Positions 1 through 6,707 of a stretch of 7,000 bases of DNA are shown one piece after another. Each line of letters opens with the position of its first letter. Position 1 is the stretch's first letter. The DNA is taken from assembly GCA_021813645.1 (NCBI GenBank), contig JAKAJW010000115.1, positions 1-7,000 of the forward strand. The letters are read 5' to 3'. Origin of the DNA: Pseudomonadota bacterium (GTDB lineage Bacteria > Pseudomonadota > Alphaproteobacteria > Rhodobacterales > Rhodobacteraceae). A program made the position numbers and the translations under genes. The notes beneath the pieces were generated by a model, which saw only the letters and a list, made by a program, of their open reading frames with translations, was not told the origin of the DNA and did no database searches.

Positions 1-82
1 CGAGGGTGATGAGCGCGAGCTTGGCAGCGATCGAGCCGGCGAAGTCTCCCAGTCTGGTCAGCAAGGCACCCTCATAACCCAT
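1..82 (-). CDS. Partial 5' end of an unidentified, possibly membrane-associated protein
   Basis: Reading leftward from an ATG at 82, the frame stays open to the window edge and gives 27 residues beginning MGYEGALLTRLGDFAGSIAA and continuing KLALITL. An amphipathic stretch turning hydrophobic just at the edge would fit the N-terminus of a membrane sensor, such as a chemoreceptor or histidine kinase, but this is only a resemblance. A TTG at 64 (giving MLTRLGDF...) has a better Shine-Dalgarno (GAGGGT four bases upstream) than the ATG at 82, so the true start may be there. With so few codons the open frame could also be chance in GC-rich DNA. No function is assigned. Confidence 0.4.
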   Translation of the reverse strand, partial: MGYEGALLTRLGDFAGSIAAKLALITL

Positions 83-113
83 GCGAGGCGATCCGCCCGG
101 GGCGGTCGCGGCA

Positions 114-140
114 CGGGCCGGCGCGAGATGCACCGGCCCG
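114..140. repeat. 8-bp perfect inverted repeat (hairpin)
   Basis: CGGGCCGG at 114-121 and CCGGCCCG at 133-140 are exact reverse complements separated by 11 bases. The hairpin lies in the gap between the leftward GST gene and the partial leftward gene at the left edge. No T-run follows on either strand, so it is not a canonical intrinsic terminator. It could be a leader structure, a Rho-assisted terminator or chance in very GC-rich DNA. Confidence 0.35.
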
Positions 141-194
141 GCCGGCCTGTGGCGAACCCCCGACGAACGCAACGCTGGGACTATGCGGCCGCGA

Positions 195-212
195 GTTTAA
201 GGGAGCGTAAAC
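195..212 (-). promoter_or_regulatory. CtrA-like dyad (TTTA-N7-TTAA)
   Basis: On the minus strand this reads GTTTACGCTCCCTTAAAC, that is TTTA, seven bases, then TTAA. It differs by one base from the alphaproteobacterial CtrA consensus TTAA-N7-TTAA. It also contains a perfect 5-bp dyad (GTTTA at 195-199, TAAAC at 208-212). It is an AT-rich island in GC-rich sequence, about 113 bases upstream of the leftward partial gene at 1-82 and just past the GST stop codon. In this class CtrA commonly controls motility, chemotaxis and cell-cycle genes. Binding is inferred from the pattern only. Confidence 0.3.
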
Positions 213-230
213 CGTGCTTGGCCCGGCCGG

Positions 231-884
231 TCAGAATTCCACCTCCAGCTCGGCGATCTCATTGGGCTCGGCCCGCGCGGCGGCGATCCATTCCTGCATC
301 AGCGGCCAGGCCAGGATGGTGTCGCAATAGGCCTGCGGCTGCGGCTCCAGCGCCACGGCATAGGTGCGGAAGCGGGTGCAGACCGGGGCGAACATTGCAT
401 CGGCCACGGTGGGCTTGCCGAACAGGAACGGCCCGCCATAGGCCTCCAGGCATTCGCGCCAGATCGCCTTCACCCGTTCCACGTCGGGGCGGGCGCCCGA
501 GAAGATCTTGAACGCGCTGTGCTGCGCCCGCAGGTTCATCGGCAGCGCCGAGCGCAGGTTGTAGAAGCCCGAATGCATCTCGCCCGAGATCGCCCGGCAA
601 TGCGCCCGCCGCGCCCGGTCCTTCGGGTAGAGGCCGGCCAGGGGCGCGATCTCATTGAGATATTCGGCGATCGCCAGGGTGTCCCAGACCTCGACCCCGT
701 CATGGCTCAGCCGCGGCACCCGCACCGAGGGCGACAGCAGCAGAAGCTCCTGACGCATCGCGTCGTCGTCGGGGTCGACGTGACGCTCCACGAAATCGAG
801 TCCCGCCATCTTGCACAGCAGCCAGCCGCGCAACGACCAGGATGAGTAATTCTTGGACGAAATCGTCAGGGATGCCTGAGCCAT
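231..884 (-). CDS. Glutathione S-transferase family protein
   Basis: A cytosolic GST-fold protein of 217 residues, the usual length for the family. The N-terminal thioredoxin-like domain (about 1-82) has the SSKNYSSWSLRGWLL signature at 9-23, with Ser14/Ser15 at the expected catalytic position. It also has the glutathione-binding VPRL loop with cis-Pro57, and the EVWDTLAIAEYL segment at 65-76, where Asp68-Thr69 stands for the usual E/D-S pair. The helical C-terminal domain keeps the PTVADAMFAPV motif (158-168) with the structural Asp162. The protein should bind glutathione and conjugate or reduce small electrophiles; the substrate cannot be read from sequence. An upstream in-frame ATG at 890 would add Met-Leu, but GGAG at 892-895 is seven bases from the ATG at 884 and only one from that at 890, so 884 is chosen. 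The gene is divergent from the PHA depolymerase gene, with 95 bases between the starts. Confidence 0.9.
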   Translation of the reverse strand: MAQASLTISSKNYSSWSLRGWLLCKMAGLDFVERHVDPDDDAMRQELLLLSPSVRVPRLSHDGVEVWDTLAIAEYLNEIAPLAGLYPKDRARRAHCRAISGEMHSGFYNLRSALPMNLRAQHSAFKIFSGARPDVERVKAIWRECLEAYGGPFLFGKPTVADAMFAPVCTRFRTYAVALEPQPQAYCDTILAWPLMQEWIAAARAEPNEIAELEVEF

Positions 885-979
885 GAGCATACTCCACGAG
901 CGATGCTGCGATGCGGAAAATTATCGCTCACACCGGGCCGCTTTGCACTAGATTTCTCTGACAGACCCGGGGTTCCGCC

Positions 980-2191
980 ATGCTTTATGCCGCTTATCAG
1001 GCGCAAGACGACCTGATCGCCCCTTTCCGCGCCGCAGCGTCGCTGGGCCGGGCCTTCCTGCCCGATACCGCCGGCCCCTTCGCCGGACCGCTGCGCCAGG
1101 CGGGGGCCGCGATGGAGATGCTCGGCCGGTTCCAGCTGAGCCATGCCCGGCCGGAGTTCGGCATCCGTCGGGTGCGCGCCGGCAGCCGCCTGGTGCCGGT
1201 GACCGAGGAGGTGGCGCTCGATCTGCCCTTCGCCAATCTTCTGCATTTCCGCCGCGAGATGGACGCCCGCCAGCCGCGCGTGCTGGTGGTGGCGCCGCTG
1301 TCGGGCCATTTCTCCACCCTGCTGCGCCATACCGTCGAGGTGCTGCTGCGCGACCATGAGGTGTTCATCACCGACTGGAAAAACGCCCGCGACGTGCCCC
1401 TGGCCGCCGGCCGCTTCGGGGTCGAGGACTATGTCGCCTATCTGATCCGCTTCCTGGAGGCGATCGGGCCGGGCGGGCATCTGCTCGCAGTGTGCCAGCC
1501 CTGCGTGCAGGCGCTGGCCGCGGTAGCGGTGATGTCCGAGGCGGACAATCCGGCCACGCCGCGCACGATGACGCTGATGGCCGGCCCGATCGACATCCGC
1601 GAAAGCCCGACGGCGGTGAATGCGCTGGCGCAGGAGCGGCCGCTGTCCTGGTTCCAGAGCCGGGTGATTTCCGAAGTGCCGGCGCGCTTTGCGGGCGCCG
1701 GCCGGCGGGTCTATCCGGGCTTCGTCCAGCTCTTTGCCTTCCTGTCGATGAACATGGACCGCCACCGCGCCCAGCACCGCCAGCTCTACCGTCACCTGGC
1801 CGCCGGCGAGACGGCGGAGGCGGCCAAGATCAAGCGGTTCTACGACGAATATTTCGCCGTGCTGGATCTGACCGAAGAGTTCTACATCGAGACGGTGGAC
1901 CGGGTGTTCCAGCGCGCCGAACTGGCCACAGGCGGCTTCCGCTTCCGCGGCAAGCCGGTGAACCCGGCGGCGATCCGCAAGACCGCGCTGCTGACGGTGG
2001 AGGGCGGGCGCGACGATATCTGCGGCCTCGGGCAGACCGCGGCGGCGCATGAGCTCTGCACCTCGCTGCGGCCGCATCTGAAGCGCCACCACCTGCAGGC
2101 CAATGCCGGCCATTACGGCGTGTTCAGCGGCCGCCGCTGGGAACAGGAAATCTACCCGGCGGTGCGCAACCTGATCCTGGCGATGGAATAG
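980..2191 (+). CDS. phaZ: Intracellular polyhydroxyalkanoate depolymerase
   Basis: An alpha/beta-hydrolase of 403 residues that should hydrolyse native intracellular PHB/PHA granules to hydroxyacid oligomers or monomers. It closely fits the Ralstonia-type PhaZ family (about 400-420 residues): the MLYAAYQAQDD start is typical, and the C-terminal half (about 200-402) matches the PHB_depo_C domain. The nucleophile elbow reads VCQPCVQ, with Cys172 where secreted depolymerases have a lipase-box serine. Asp345 (VEGGRDDI) and His378 (GHYGVFSG) complete the triad. Spacings of 173 and 33 residues match Cys183-Asp355-His388 of the R. eutropha enzyme almost exactly and favour Cys172 over Cys175. There is no signal peptide, as expected for a cytoplasmic granule-surface enzyme. 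The start has a modest GGGG Shine-Dalgarno at 969-972, seven bases upstream. No PHA synthase, phasin or phaR gene is in the window. Confidence 0.93.
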   Translation: MLYAAYQAQDDLIAPFRAAASLGRAFLPDTAGPFAGPLRQAGAAMEMLGRFQLSHARPEFGIRRVRAGSRLVPVTEEVALDLPFANLLHFRREMDARQPRVLVVAPLSGHFSTLLRHTVEVLLRDHEVFITDWKNARDVPLAAGRFGVEDYVAYLIRFLEAIGPGGHLLAVCQPCVQALAAVAVMSEADNPATPRTMTLMAGPIDIRESPTAVNALAQERPLSWFQSRVISEVPARFAGAGRRVYPGFVQLFAFLSMNMDRHRAQHRQLYRHLAAGETAEAAKIKRFYDEYFAVLDLTEEFYIETVDRVFQRAELATGGFRFRGKPVNPAAIRKTALLTVEGGRDDICGLGQTAAAHELCTSLRPHLKRHHLQANAGHYGVFSGRRWEQEIYPAVRNLILAME

Positions 2192-2249
2192 CGCGGGATC
2201 GGCGCCGGCAGCCGCATTCGGGCTTGCCCCCGCCGCCGCCGCAGGCTTT

Positions 2250-2274
2250 TCTCGCCCCGGTCCGGGTCGCGAGA
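2250..2274. repeat. Hairpin abutting the glycerate kinase ribosome-binding site
   Basis: TCTCGC (2250-2255) and GCGAGA (2269-2274) form a perfect 6-bp stem. Inside it CCC (2256-2258) can pair with GGG (2264-2266), leaving a two-base bulge and a five-base loop. The stem ends one base before the GGGAGG Shine-Dalgarno at 2275-2280. It could influence access to that site, or protect or end the upstream phaZ message. No T-run follows, so it is not a typical intrinsic terminator. Confidence 0.35.
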
Positions 2275-2280
2275 GGGAGG
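2275..2280 (+). promoter_or_regulatory. Strong Shine-Dalgarno that decides the gckA start
   Basis: GGGAGG lies six bases before the GTG at 2287. The longer in-frame reading from a TTG at 2224 would prepend a proline-rich, low-complexity stretch (MPPPPPQAF...) with no family similarity, so the GTG is preferred. Confidence 0.75.
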
Positions 2281-2286
2281 CAGGCC

Positions 2287-3564
2287 GTGACGCAGCTGAC
2301 GAAGCGGCCGCAGGACCTCCTGCGCGCCCTGTTCGACCGGGCGGTGGAAGTGGCCGATCCGATGCGCAGCCTGGCGCGGTTCCTGCCGGACAAGCCGCCG
2401 GGCCGGGTGGTGGTGGTCGGTGCCGGCAAGGCCTCGGCCCGGATGGCCGAGGCGGTCGAGGCCGCCTGGGGCCCCTGCGAGGGGTTGGTCATCACCCGCT
2501 ACGGCTATGCCCGGCCCTGTCGCGGCATCGAGATCGTCGAGGCCGCCCATCCGGTGCCGGACGCCGCCGGCCTGGCCGCGACGGCGCGGATGCTCGACCT
2601 GCTGGGCGGGCTCGGCGAGGGCGATTTCGTGCTGGCGCTGATCTCGGGCGGCGCCTCGGCGCTGCTGGTGGCCCCGGCCGAGGGGGTGAGCCTGGCCGAA
2701 AAGCAGGCGGTGAACGCCGCGCTGCTCGCCTCGGGCGCGCCGATCGACAAGATGAACACGCTGCGCAAGCACCTCAGCCGGGTGAAGGGCGGCCAGCTGG
2801 CCGCCGCCGCCTATCCGGCGCGGATGCTGGCGCTGATGATCTCGGACGTGCCGGGCGACGATCCGGCCTTCATCGGCTCGGGCCCGACCGTCGGCGACGC
2901 CACGACCCCGGAGGAGGCGCGGGCGATCCTGGCGCGTTGGAACATCGCCGTGCCGGCCTCGGTGACGGCGGCGCTGGCGCGGCCGACCGGCGTCATCCCG
3001 CCGGGCGATGCGCGGCTGGCCAGGGTGGAGAACCGCGTCATCGCCGCGCCGGCGCAGTCGCTCGAGGCGGCCGCCGCGCTGGCGCAGCAGGCCGGTTGCA
3101 CGGTGCGCCTGCTGGGCGACGCGCTCGAAGGCGAGGCGCGCGCGGTGGCGGCCGATCAGGCGCGCCAGGCGCGGGCGCTGGCCGCCGGGCTCCGACCCGG
3201 CGATCCGCCGCTAGTGCTGCTGTCGGGGGGCGAATTGACGGTGACCCGGCGTGGCGACGGTGTCGGCGGGCCGAATGCGGAATTCTGCCTGGCGCTGGCG
3301 ATCGCGCTCGACGGCGCGGCCGGCATCCATGCGCTGGCCTGCGACACCGATGGCGTCGATGGGGCGGCGGAGGTGGCGGGGGCGCTGATCGGTCCGGAGA
3401 CCCTGGCGGCGGCCCGCGCCCGGGGCATCGACCCCGCGGCGCGGCTTGCCGCCAATGACGCGCATGGCTTCTTCGCGGCGGTGGGCAGCCAGGTCATCAC
3501 CGGGCCGACGCTCACCAATGTCAACGACTTCCGGGCCGTCCTGCTGCTGCCGCCGGTGGCCTGA
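2287..3564 (+). CDS. gckA: Glycerate 2-kinase (DUF4147/MOFRL family)
   Basis: This 425-residue cytosolic kinase should convert D-glycerate and ATP to 2-phosphoglycerate, as in glyoxylate, serine-cycle or tartrate/hydroxypyruvate metabolism. Older annotations call relatives 'hydroxypyruvate reductase' (TtuD). The N-terminal DUF4147 domain has VVVGAGKAS (42-50, with Lys48 aligned to the catalytic lysine of characterised members). It continues with ISGGASALL (119-127), NTLRKHLSRVKGGQLA (157-172) and SDVPGDDPAFIGSGPTVGD (186-204). The C-terminal MOFRL domain has LLSGGELTVT (311-320), GGPNAEFCLALA (327-338), DTDGVDG (353-359) and TGPTLTNVNDFRA (405-417). Both domains are complete and the length is normal. 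It starts 95 bases after phaZ on the same strand; I see no strong promoter or terminator between them, so co-transcription is possible. The family assignment is firm, but the symbol is used by analogy with methylotroph gckA. Confidence 0.92.
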   Translation: MTQLTKRPQDLLRALFDRAVEVADPMRSLARFLPDKPPGRVVVVGAGKASARMAEAVEAAWGPCEGLVITRYGYARPCRGIEIVEAAHPVPDAAGLAATARMLDLLGGLGEGDFVLALISGGASALLVAPAEGVSLAEKQAVNAALLASGAPIDKMNTLRKHLSRVKGGQLAAAAYPARMLALMISDVPGDDPAFIGSGPTVGDATTPEEARAILARWNIAVPASVTAALARPTGVIPPGDARLARVENRVIAAPAQSLEAAAALAQQAGCTVRLLGDALEGEARAVAADQARQARALAAGLRPGDPPLVLLSGGELTVTRRGDGVGGPNAEFCLALAIALDGAAGIHALACDTDGVDGAAEVAGALIGPETLAAARARGIDPAARLAANDAHGFFAAVGSQVITGPTLTNVNDFRAVLLLPPVA

Positions 3565-3604
3565 GGCAGGCCTCGGGGCCGCTCGGCGGCGGCAGCGGTG
3601 CGGG

Positions 3605-3805
3605 TCAGGCCGCCTGGGCGGCCTCGGCGGCGATCTGGCGGATCATCGGGCGCGACACGCCGATGTCGGCCAGGTCGCGGTCGCTCAGCGACGCGAGTTC
3701 GTTATAGACGCGGGCGAATTCGGCGCGCCGACGCAGCGCGGCACGCAGGCCGGCAAAGCGGGGCAGGTGAAGGCTCGCGGGGGTGTTGGTGGTCAGGGTG
3801 GTCAT
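3605..3805 (-). CDS. DUF1127 (YjiS-like) small protein
   Basis: A 66-residue basic protein. An arginine-rich helix (LRAALRRRAEFAR, 20-32) leads into the DUF1127 core YNELASLSDRDLADIGVSR (34-52), followed by an alanine-rich tail. Short proteins of this family are common in alphaproteobacteria; some, such as CcaF1 of Rhodobacter sphaeroides, bind RNA and affect RNA turnover or stress and nutrient responses. The role here is unknown. The gene follows emrB on the same strand after a 150-base gap and converges with the glycerate kinase gene, whose stop is 40 bases away. The ATG at 3805 has only a weak GAGA-type Shine-Dalgarno, and I could not find a convincing promoter, though the family usually has its own. 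Confidence 0.88.
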   Translation of the reverse strand: MTTLTTNTPASLHLPRFAGLRAALRRRAEFARVYNELASLSDRDLADIGVSRPMIRQIAAEAAQAA

Positions 3806-3848
3806 CGGTTCATCTCGTCTCAGCTCAGCGCCGGCCGGATTGCCGCCG

Positions 3849-3859
3849 CTGCAGTGCAG
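3849..3859. repeat. Short palindrome upstream of the DUF1127 gene
   Basis: CTGCA-G-TGCAG is a perfect 5-bp inverted repeat about 44-54 bases upstream of the DUF1127 start, beside an AT-rich patch (AAATAAA). It is a possible operator or promoter-proximal element, but it is short enough to be chance. Confidence 0.2.
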
Positions 3860-3911
3860 AAATAAACCTTTCGCCGGCTTCCGGTAGATAGGTCAGCATC
3901 ATTGCCGTCAT

Positions 3912-3945
3912 GCAATATGTGCATTGCTCATGCGTCCAGCGCATG
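3912..3945 (-). terminator. Tandem stem-loops after emrB (possible terminator)
   Basis: Seven bases beyond the emrB stop codon, CATGCG (3929-3934) and CGCATG (3940-3945) form a perfect 6-bp stem with a 5-base loop. Next, GCAAT (3912-3916) and ATTGC (3923-3927) form a second stem with a 6-base loop; ATGCA/TGCAT (3910-3914/3920-3924) is an alternative pairing of the same bases. The position is right for the end of the emrAB message. There is no U-tract, so if it terminates it is not a textbook intrinsic terminator; it could instead protect the 3' end. Confidence 0.3.
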
Positions 3946-3951
3946 GCCAGA

Positions 3952-5508
3952 TCAATGGCCCCCGCCGCCCGCCGCCGTGCCGCGCGGGGCCGGTTTGTTC
4001 ATCGCGATGGCAAAGATCGACAGCGCCGTGAACAGCAGGGTGAGCAGGGTGAAGACATCGATGAAGGACATCACCGTGGCCTGCCGCCGCACCATCCCCG
4101 ACAGTTCGGCCAGCGCGCCGGCCTTGGGATCGGCGGCCCCGGTCGCGGCCAGCCCCTGCTGGAGATTGGCGAGCGTGCCCATCGCCTGGGCATTGGCCCA
4201 GTTCAACCCTTCCGACAGCCGCTCGTAATGCAGCCAGCCGCGCTTGACCAAGAGCGTGTTGATGATGGCGAGCCCGACCGCGCCGCCAAGGTTGCGCATC
4301 AGGTTGTACAACCCCGAGGCGCCCTTCAGCTTCATCGGCGACAGCGTGCCGAGGGCGAGGTTGTTGATCGGCACCATGCAGAGCATCAGCGATATGCCGC
4401 GCAGGATCTGCGGCACCAGCAGTTCCCAGAAATCCCATTGGTCGGTCATGTAGGTGAGCTGCCAGCAGCTCAGCGCGAAGCCGAGGAAGCCGACGATCAG
4501 CATGGCGCGCAGGTCGAGCTTCGAGGCCAGCATGCCGGCGATCGGCGCGGTGCAGAACATGGCCAGGCCGGAGACGAACATCGTCTCGCCGATCATCAGG
4601 CTGTCATAGCCGCGGATCTCGGCCAGATAGACCGGGTAGAGATAGGTCAGCCCGTAAAGCCCCATGCCGAGCACGAAGGAGAACAGCGAGCCCATGGCGA
4701 AGTTCTTGTTGCGATAGGCCGAGAAGTCGACCACCGGCAGCCGCACCGTCGCGGTGCGGAAGATGAAGAGCGCGCAGCCGAGCACCGAGACGATCGCCAT
4801 GTTGCGCACCGCCGTGTCGGCCAGCCAGCCGTATTGCGGCCCTTCTTCCAGCGCATATTCCAGCCCGCCGAGGAAGGCGGCCATGCCGATCAGCCCCCAC
4901 CAGTCGAAGTGCCGCATCAGCTCGGGCTCGGGCTTGTCGAAGTCGATCAGGTTCCAGGCGGCAAGGGCGACCAGGATGCCCGGCGGCACGTTCACCAGAA
5001 ACAGCCAGTGCCAGGAATAGGTGTCGGACAGATAGCCGCCGACGGTCGGCCCGATGGTCGGCGCCAGCGTCGCGATGAGGCCGATCATCGGCGAGACGAC
5101 GTTCTGCTTCGAGGGCGGGAAGATGGTGAAGGCCGCCGCGAAGACCGAGGGGATCATGCCGCCGCCGATGAAGCCCTGGATCGCCCGGTAGATCATCATC
5201 TGGTCGATCGAGGTCGCGGTCGAACACAGCAGCGACGCCGCGGTGAAGCCGAGCGCGGAGATCGTGAACAGTACCCGGGTGGAGAGGATCCGCCCGAGGA
5301 TCCCCGACAGCGGGATCATCACCACCTCGGCGATCAGATAGGCGGTCTGCACCCAGGCCACCTCCTCCGAGGAGGCGCTGAGCCCGGCCTGGATCTCCTT
5401 CAGCGAGGCGGCGACGATCTGGATGTCCAGGATCGCCATGAACATGCCGAAGACCATCGCCATGAAGGCGAAGACCCGGCGTGGCGTCAGCGAGCCCTCG
5501 GGCGCCAT
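3952..5508 (-). CDS. emrB: DHA2-family MFS drug efflux transporter, EmrB type
   Basis: An inner-membrane proton-driven drug exporter of 518 residues, normal for the 14-helix DHA2 family. It pairs with an EmrA adaptor and an outer-membrane channel to expel hydrophobic toxic compounds. Visible MFS signatures in the N-terminal half are LDIQIVAASL in helix 1 (27-36, with Asp28), motif A SGILGRILSTRVLF (68-81), motif B YRAIQGFIGGGMIP (107-120, with Arg108) and antiporter motif C APTIGPTVGG (149-158). WHWLFLVNVPPG (167-177 region) is also characteristic of EmrB. The protein ends in a glycine-rich cytoplasmic tail. The ATG at 5508 is supported by GAGGAA (5515-5520), six bases upstream and overlapping the emrA stop codon, which implies translational coupling. 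Substrates cannot be predicted. Confidence 0.95.
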   Translation of the reverse strand: MAPEGSLTPRRVFAFMAMVFGMFMAILDIQIVAASLKEIQAGLSASSEEVAWVQTAYLIAEVVMIPLSGILGRILSTRVLFTISALGFTAASLLCSTATSIDQMMIYRAIQGFIGGGMIPSVFAAAFTIFPPSKQNVVSPMIGLIATLAPTIGPTVGGYLSDTYSWHWLFLVNVPPGILVALAAWNLIDFDKPEPELMRHFDWWGLIGMAAFLGGLEYALEEGPQYGWLADTAVRNMAIVSVLGCALFIFRTATVRLPVVDFSAYRNKNFAMGSLFSFVLGMGLYGLTYLYPVYLAEIRGYDSLMIGETMFVSGLAMFCTAPIAGMLASKLDLRAMLIVGFLGFALSCWQLTYMTDQWDFWELLVPQILRGISLMLCMVPINNLALGTLSPMKLKGASGLYNLMRNLGGAVGLAIINTLLVKRGWLHYERLSEGLNWANAQAMGTLANLQQGLAATGAADPKAGALAELSGMVRRQATVMSFIDVFTLLTLLFTALSIFAIAMNKPAPRGTAAGGGGH

Positions 5509-5518
5509 GGCGGGTTCC

Positions 5519-6691
5519 TCACTGCGCGGCGGGCCGGGTGCGGGTGTCGACGCTGACCACGGCGGACAGCCCGGCCTGCAGCCGGCCCGATTCCAGCAGC
5601 GCCTGCGGCAGCCGGATCCGCACCGGCACCCGCTGCACCACCTTGGTGAAGTTGCCGGTGGCGTTCTGCGGCGGCAGCAGCGAGAATTCCGCGCCGGTCG
5701 CCGGTGCGACCGAGGCCACCGTGCCGGTGAAGCTCTGATCGGGCAGGGCGTCGATCGTCACCTGGACGGTTTCGCCCGGAACGATGGCCGGCAGCTGGGT
5801 TTCCTTGTAATTCGCCTCGATGTAGATCGCGTCGGTCGGCACCACGGCGGCGATCTTCTGGCCCGGCGAGACCAGGTCGCCGGCATGCACCGCCAGATTG
5901 GCCACCGTGCCGTCCACCGGGGCGCGCAGCACCGTGCGGTCGAGGTTGCGCTGCGCCTGGTCGACGGCCAGCTTCAGGCTGGCGAGCTGGCTCTGCGCCT
6001 CCGCTTCCTGCGCCTGCAGCACGCTGACATTGGCCTGCGCCGCGGCGATCGCCGCATTGGCGCCGGTCACCGCTGCATGGGCCTGGTCGAGCGCGGCCAC
6101 CGCGTCGTCCACCGCCGATTGCGCCGCCACCGAGCTTTTCGCCAGGGCCAGGGTGCGGTCGTATTTCAATTGGGCGTTCTTCAGCCCGGCCGCGGCCGAG
6201 ACCTTCTGCGCCTCCGCCTCGGCCACCGCGGCCTTGGCCGCCTCGGCCTGCGCGGCGATCCGCTTGATGGTGACGCTCTGGGTGGCGACCTGGCTCTGCG
6301 CCGTCTTCAGCGCGTTCACGTAATCGCCGTCGTCGAGTTGCATCAGCAGATCGCCGGCCTTCACCTTCTGGTTCTCATGCACGGCGATGCGCTGCACATA
6401 GCCCTGAACCTTCGGCGCGATGGCGGTGATGTCGGCCTTCAGATAGGCGTCGTCGGTCGAGACCAGGAAACGGCCGACGGTCCAATAGCCGTAGCCCTCG
6501 CGCGCGCCGAAGCCGAGCGCGATCAGCGCCACCGCGCCCAGCACCAACCGCTTGCGCCCGGGCTTCTTGGTCGCGGCTGCCGGGGCCGGCGTCGCCGCCG
6601 CGCGGGTGGGGGCGGGGCTCGGCGCCTGGGTCTCGGGCCGGGTCGGGAAGGGCTTCACCTCGGCGTCGGCCGTCTTGCTCACATTGTCCAT
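5519..6691 (-). CDS. emrA: EmrA/HlyD-family periplasmic adaptor of a multidrug pump
   Basis: A membrane-fusion protein of 390 residues linking the inner-membrane EmrB to an outer-membrane channel. It has a cytoplasmic Pro/Ala-rich N-terminus (about 1-46), a single anchor helix (about 48-63) and a first half-lipoyl motif (STDDAYLKADITAIAPKVQGYV, 78-99). A long Ala/Gln-rich coiled-coil hairpin follows (about 122-252). The second half-lipoyl motif is LRAPVDGTVANLAVHAGDLV (255-274), and a beta-barrel region includes ANYKETQLPAIVPGETV (293-309). The conserved TGNFTKVVQRVPVRI is at 345-359. Length and domain order are standard for EmrA. The ATG at 6691 has GGGA about six bases upstream. It is the first gene of an emrA-emrB operon (10 bases between genes) and is divergent from a tetR gene with paired operators between, so repression relieved by a ligand is likely. 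Confidence 0.94.
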   Translation of the reverse strand: MDNVSKTADAEVKPFPTRPETQAPSPAPTRAAATPAPAAATKKPGRKRLVLGAVALIALGFGAREGYGYWTVGRFLVSTDDAYLKADITAIAPKVQGYVQRIAVHENQKVKAGDLLMQLDDGDYVNALKTAQSQVATQSVTIKRIAAQAEAAKAAVAEAEAQKVSAAAGLKNAQLKYDRTLALAKSSVAAQSAVDDAVAALDQAHAAVTGANAAIAAAQANVSVLQAQEAEAQSQLASLKLAVDQAQRNLDRTVLRAPVDGTVANLAVHAGDLVSPGQKIAAVVPTDAIYIEANYKETQLPAIVPGETVQVTIDALPDQSFTGTVASVAPATGAEFSLLPPQNATGNFTKVVQRVPVRIRLPQALLESGRLQAGLSAVVSVDTRTRPAAQ

Positions 6692-6707
6692 CGCAGGTCC
6701 CGTTTAT

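Noticed and set aside
135..230. Repeated GGCCCGGCCGG at 135-145 and 220-230
   Set aside because: An 11-base, two-letter, GC-only repeat is expected by chance at this composition; there is no sign of a mobile element or attachment site.
866..2113. 415-codon minus-strand frame opposite phaZ
   Set aside because: It overlaps phaZ, a confident gene, and its composition (Arg, His, Gly, Gln rich) is that of an antisense shadow.
2231..2242. CGC-type trinucleotide repeat upstream of the glycerate kinase gene
   Set aside because: Four units only, ordinary for this base composition, with no evidence of phase variation.
2224..2286. TTG start extending the glycerate kinase by 21 residues
   Set aside because: The added residues are proline-rich and unlike the family; GTG at 2287 has an excellent Shine-Dalgarno six bases upstream.
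3558..3572. GGCCT-GAGGC-AGGCC hairpin at the end of the glycerate kinase gene as a terminator
   Set aside because: Only a 5-bp stem overlapping the stop codon, no T-run, and such pairings are frequent in this GC-rich sequence.
3910..5556. 548-codon open frame on the plus strand opposite emrB
   Set aside because: Its product is rich in His, Arg, Asp, Gln and Gly with no recognisable domain. It is the typical antisense shadow of a GC-rich gene, here the well-supported emrB.
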